45,817 nt of DNA from an uncultured Bacteroidota bacterium (lineage in GTDB: Bacteria > Bacteroidota > Bacteroidia > Chitinophagales > Saprospiraceae): contig CALMSX010000029.1 of NCBI GenBank assembly GCA_937872515.1, positions 1-45,817 of the forward strand, given 5' to 3'. Numbering within the stretch: the stretch's first letter is position 1; every line of letters begins with the position of its first letter. Both the position numbers and the translations under genes were made by a program. Positions 43,607 to 45,817 of the stretch are shown here, piece after piece. The notes below the pieces were generated by a model, which did no database searches, was not told the DNA's origin, and worked only from the letters and a program-made list of their open reading frames with translations.

Positions 43607-43743
43607 TACGTTAGGGGTCACAATTCTTGCTTCTTTTCATTCTTTTAGCAAAAGCTTAATAGTATTTGTTGCTTTTAATGCGTTATCTGGCTTTAGATCA
43701 GAGCTTCTGGCTCAATATTTGTTATATTAAATATATTTTTAAT

Positions 43744-44919
43744 ATGTTTAGCATGTCTAGCGGTAGTATGTCAATGATTAATGGACTTAAAAAAGCTTTT
43801 ACGGTTATTTGTTTATTCACGAGCCCTTTAATGGTTCAGGCCCAATCTCAGATCCCAGAGGCAGTTACCGCCTTTAACGAAGCCATTGCCCATTTTAATG
43901 CCAAGGCTTATGAAAATGCCATTGTTTCCTATTCTAAGGCAATAGCACTTGATCCTTCTTACACCAAAGCCTATTACAACAGGGGCAATACCCGACTCAA
44001 CCTGGAGGATTACAAAGGCGCTCTTACTGACTATGTAAAAGTAGTGAGCCTGGATCCGAAGTTTGCCAAAGCCTGGCAGTACAAAGGGTTTGCAGAAATG
44101 AAAACCGGAGAGACCAAAGCCGCCCTTAAATCTTTTAATACAGCCCTCTCGCAAGACAGGTCGCTGGATGCGGCCTTTCTCAACAGAGGTGTTATCCAAC
44201 AAAAGCTCGAAAATTATGAGCTGGCCATTGACGACTACAACGAAGTAATCAAACTCAAGCCCACCCAATACAACGCCATGTACAACAGAGGCTTGTGTTA
44301 TTACAAATTGGGCCAGTATCAGGAAGCTATAACCAGCTTTACAGAAGCCATCAATTACCAGCCTACCAAAAGTGAGCTTTACGAGAACAGGGGTAAAAGC
44401 TATTTGAAAATTGAAAAATATGCTGAAGCCGTTGCTGACTTTTCAGCAGCCATCAAAAATAACTCCAACCAGGCAGAGTACTATTACTATCGCGGTTATT
44501 CTAAAATGCAAATAGAAGATCTCAGTGGCGCCAATACCGATTTTGCCCTCGCCTTACAAATACAGCCGGAGCACGAAGCTTCTTTGACCAATAAGGCCAT
44601 GGTGAGTCTGCAACTCAAAAAGTTTGATGAGGCCATCGTAGATTATTCCAACCTCATCAAAAAAAATGCAAAAAACCCGGACTACTTTCTCAACAGGGGA
44701 CTGGCCTATTTGCAAAGCGAGAATTACGAAAATGCGGAAGAAGATTTCAAAACCGCCACCCAACTCAAACCAGAGTTTGCAGAGGCCTATTTTAATCTGG
44801 CCAACGTGTTGACCAAGTTAGAAAAAATAACAGATGCCTGTGACGCCATGAAACAGGCTTCCAAGTTGGGCTACGAACCTGCCAATGCCCATATCAATGC
44901 CCTTTGCACCCAAAAATAA
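43744..44919 (+). CDS. Exported TPR-repeat protein
   Basis: About 391 residues from the ATG at 43744; ATGs at 43753, 43768 and 43774 are equally possible, and the frame opens at 43666. A signal peptide ends near SPLMVQAQ. The rest consists of about 10-11 consecutive tetratricopeptide repeats, for example AYENAIVSYSKAIALDPSYTKAYYNRGNTRLNLEDYKGALTDY and YQEAITSFTEAINYQPTKSELYENRGKSYLK. TPR solenoids mediate protein binding. In this phylum they are often part of envelope complexes. Partner unknown. Confidence 0.88.
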   Translation: MFSMSSGSMSMINGLKKAFTVICLFTSPLMVQAQSQIPEAVTAFNEAIAHFNAKAYENAIVSYSKAIALDPSYTKAYYNRGNTRLNLEDYKGALTDYVKVVSLDPKFAKAWQYKGFAEMKTGETKAALKSFNTALSQDRSLDAAFLNRGVIQQKLENYELAIDDYNEVIKLKPTQYNAMYNRGLCYYKLGQYQEAITSFTEAINYQPTKSELYENRGKSYLKIEKYAEAVADFSAAIKNNSNQAEYYYYRGYSKMQIEDLSGANTDFALALQIQPEHEASLTNKAMVSLQLKKFDEAIVDYSNLIKKNAKNPDYFLNRGLAYLQSENYENAEEDFKTATQLKPEFAEAYFNLANVLTKLEKITDACDAMKQASKLGYEPANAHINALCTQK

Positions 44920-45149
44920 ATAAGCCTTGATGTGTCATTGCCTCCCTATTCTATCCTATACCAGTTACATAACCGTTTTAGGAAGATCTCCTGGAAAAAT
45001 ACATATGCACCTCTTCCCTGCAAAAACCTTTAAGTGGAAACCTGCGCATCAATTCATAAACATCCGTTAAAATGCGGGCCAGCTGCCGGTAGTCTTTGAC
45101 TATTTGCCCGCAATACCGCATCTTTGTATTCCGAAATTGAACCTTTAAC

Positions 45150-45817
45150 ATGAGAGCAATCATTTTTATTCTAAGCCTTTTGTCCTTTCACCTGCAGATC
45201 AAAGCCCAGGGTATCAAATTTGAAGAAACTACCTGGAAGCTGGCACTGGAAAAAGCCAAATCTTCTGACAAACCCCTCTTTGTAGATGCCTTTGCCCAAT
45301 GGTGCGGTCCTTGCAAATCGATGGCTAAAAATGTTTTCACCCGCGATGATGTGGGAAAGTTTTTTAATGAAAACTTTATCAATTTAAAATTAGACATGGA
45401 AACGCCAGATGGAAGAGACTTTGAAGGGCTCTACCCCGTCAGTGCATACCCCACCCTGTTTTTCATTGATACCAAAGGAAAGGTGATCAAAAAAGTGGTA
45501 GGAGGCCAGCAGGCAGAAGGTCTGCTCCGATTGGCCAAAGAAGTATTGCTCAAAAATGACAACTCTGAGGATATGGCCAAAGAGTACGAAGGTGGTAAAC
45601 GAGATTACGACTTTATGTTGAAATACATCAAGGCTTTAAACAACGCCGGCAAGCCCAGTCTGAAAATTGCAAACGACTACCTGCAGAGCAATCCTGAGCT
45701 AACCGAAGAACAACTGCTGGTGTTTCAATTTGAGGCAGCCACAGAAGCAGATACCCGCCTTTTTGAAGGAGTGGTAGCCCGAAAAAAAGAGGTGATCAAA
45801 TTGGTGGGTGAAGAAGC
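45150..45817 (+). CDS. Thioredoxin-family protein, 3' truncated by window end
   Basis: The first 222 codons of a longer gene. A signal peptide (RAIIFILSLLSFHLQIKAQG) is followed by a thioredoxin-fold domain with the redox motif QWCGPCKSM (about 50-58), DMETPDGRDFEGLYPVSAYPTLFFIDTKG (including the cis-proline region), and VGGQQAEGLLRL. From about 145 a helical region follows (KEYEGGKRDYDFMLKYIKALNNAGKPSLKIANDYLQ), which looks like TPR-like repeats and is typical of Bacteroidota thioredoxin-family proteins. It is likely periplasmic. The C-terminal end lies outside the window. Confidence 0.85.
   Translation, partial: MRAIIFILSLLSFHLQIKAQGIKFEETTWKLALEKAKSSDKPLFVDAFAQWCGPCKSMAKNVFTRDDVGKFFNENFINLKLDMETPDGRDFEGLYPVSAYPTLFFIDTKGKVIKKVVGGQQAEGLLRLAKEVLLKNDNSEDMAKEYEGGKRDYDFMLKYIKALNNAGKPSLKIANDYLQSNPELTEEQLLVFQFEAATEADTRLFEGVVARKKEVIKLVGEE

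Noticed and set aside
44978..45163. 61-codon minus-strand ORF before the thioredoxin-family gene
   Set aside because: The residues look mildly protein-like, but it overlaps the start of the thioredoxin-family gene on the other strand and has no recognised domain, signal or ribosome binding site.

Overview
The window looks like chromosomal DNA of a gliding member of the Bacteroidota, most likely the Saprospiria (Saprospiraceae-like). The signs are a GldH gliding lipoprotein, several proteins with C-terminal type IX secretion (T9SS) sorting domains of the YPNP type, DUF2480, a TonB-domain protein, many SPII lipoproteins, T9SS surface proteins with the C-terminal 'VDWVFVELR / SALLQRDGD' domain, and promoter elements of the TTG-N18/19-TAnnTTTG type. 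Genus is inferred. No rRNA, tRNA, CRISPR array or prophage was seen.

Layout. 1-347: intergenic DNA with three CCTTCGG-core hairpins and a strong terminator. 348-3142: an Asp-box protein, a membrane-tethered winged-helix regulator and an NTF2-like lipoprotein; GTAAAAG direct repeats lie before the first two. 3280-6089: xylBA, xylulokinase and xylose isomerase with a 4-base overlap. 6279-12975: DUF3050, DinB-like, SPFH lipoprotein, transglutaminase-like protein, MscS channel, GNAT, T9SS-exported M64 peptidase with a coupled lipoprotein, and a lipid-anchored cytochrome c. 13161-15919: an Ntn-type amide hydrolase with an extra C-terminal domain, and a sialidase-fold lipoprotein. 16113-19339: a polyamine operon (arginine decarboxylase, agmatinase, deoxyhypusine-synthase-like enzyme) with 8-base overlaps at both junctions.

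19503-27013 is mostly housekeeping: MsrA, an NadR-type kinase, GNAT, HtpG, ScpB, DUF2480 and lipoproteins.

27014-37394 is the accessory heart of the window. GC-rich arrays of jumbled AGCGCT/TACGC words flank two copies of a surface-protein cassette. Each cassette has AT-rich, divergent genes for T9SS-sorted 'a' proteins, followed after 4-5 bases by a large 'b' protein. The first part of b is divergent and AT-rich. The rest of b, its terminator and the following array are nearly identical between copies. Two array copies 4,990 bases apart share about 296 identical bases. The second cassette starts with a Cys-rich lipoprotein whose leader is one frame off from its body, with the switch at a (CAAA)4 tract, a probable phase-variable gene in the OFF state.

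37395-45817: serine hydrolase with T9SS domain and a coupled 42-residue membrane protein, AraC regulator, TonB-domain protein, TlpA-like thioredoxin, a grpE-dnaJ-gldH operon, a TPR protein and a thioredoxin-fold protein cut by the window edge.
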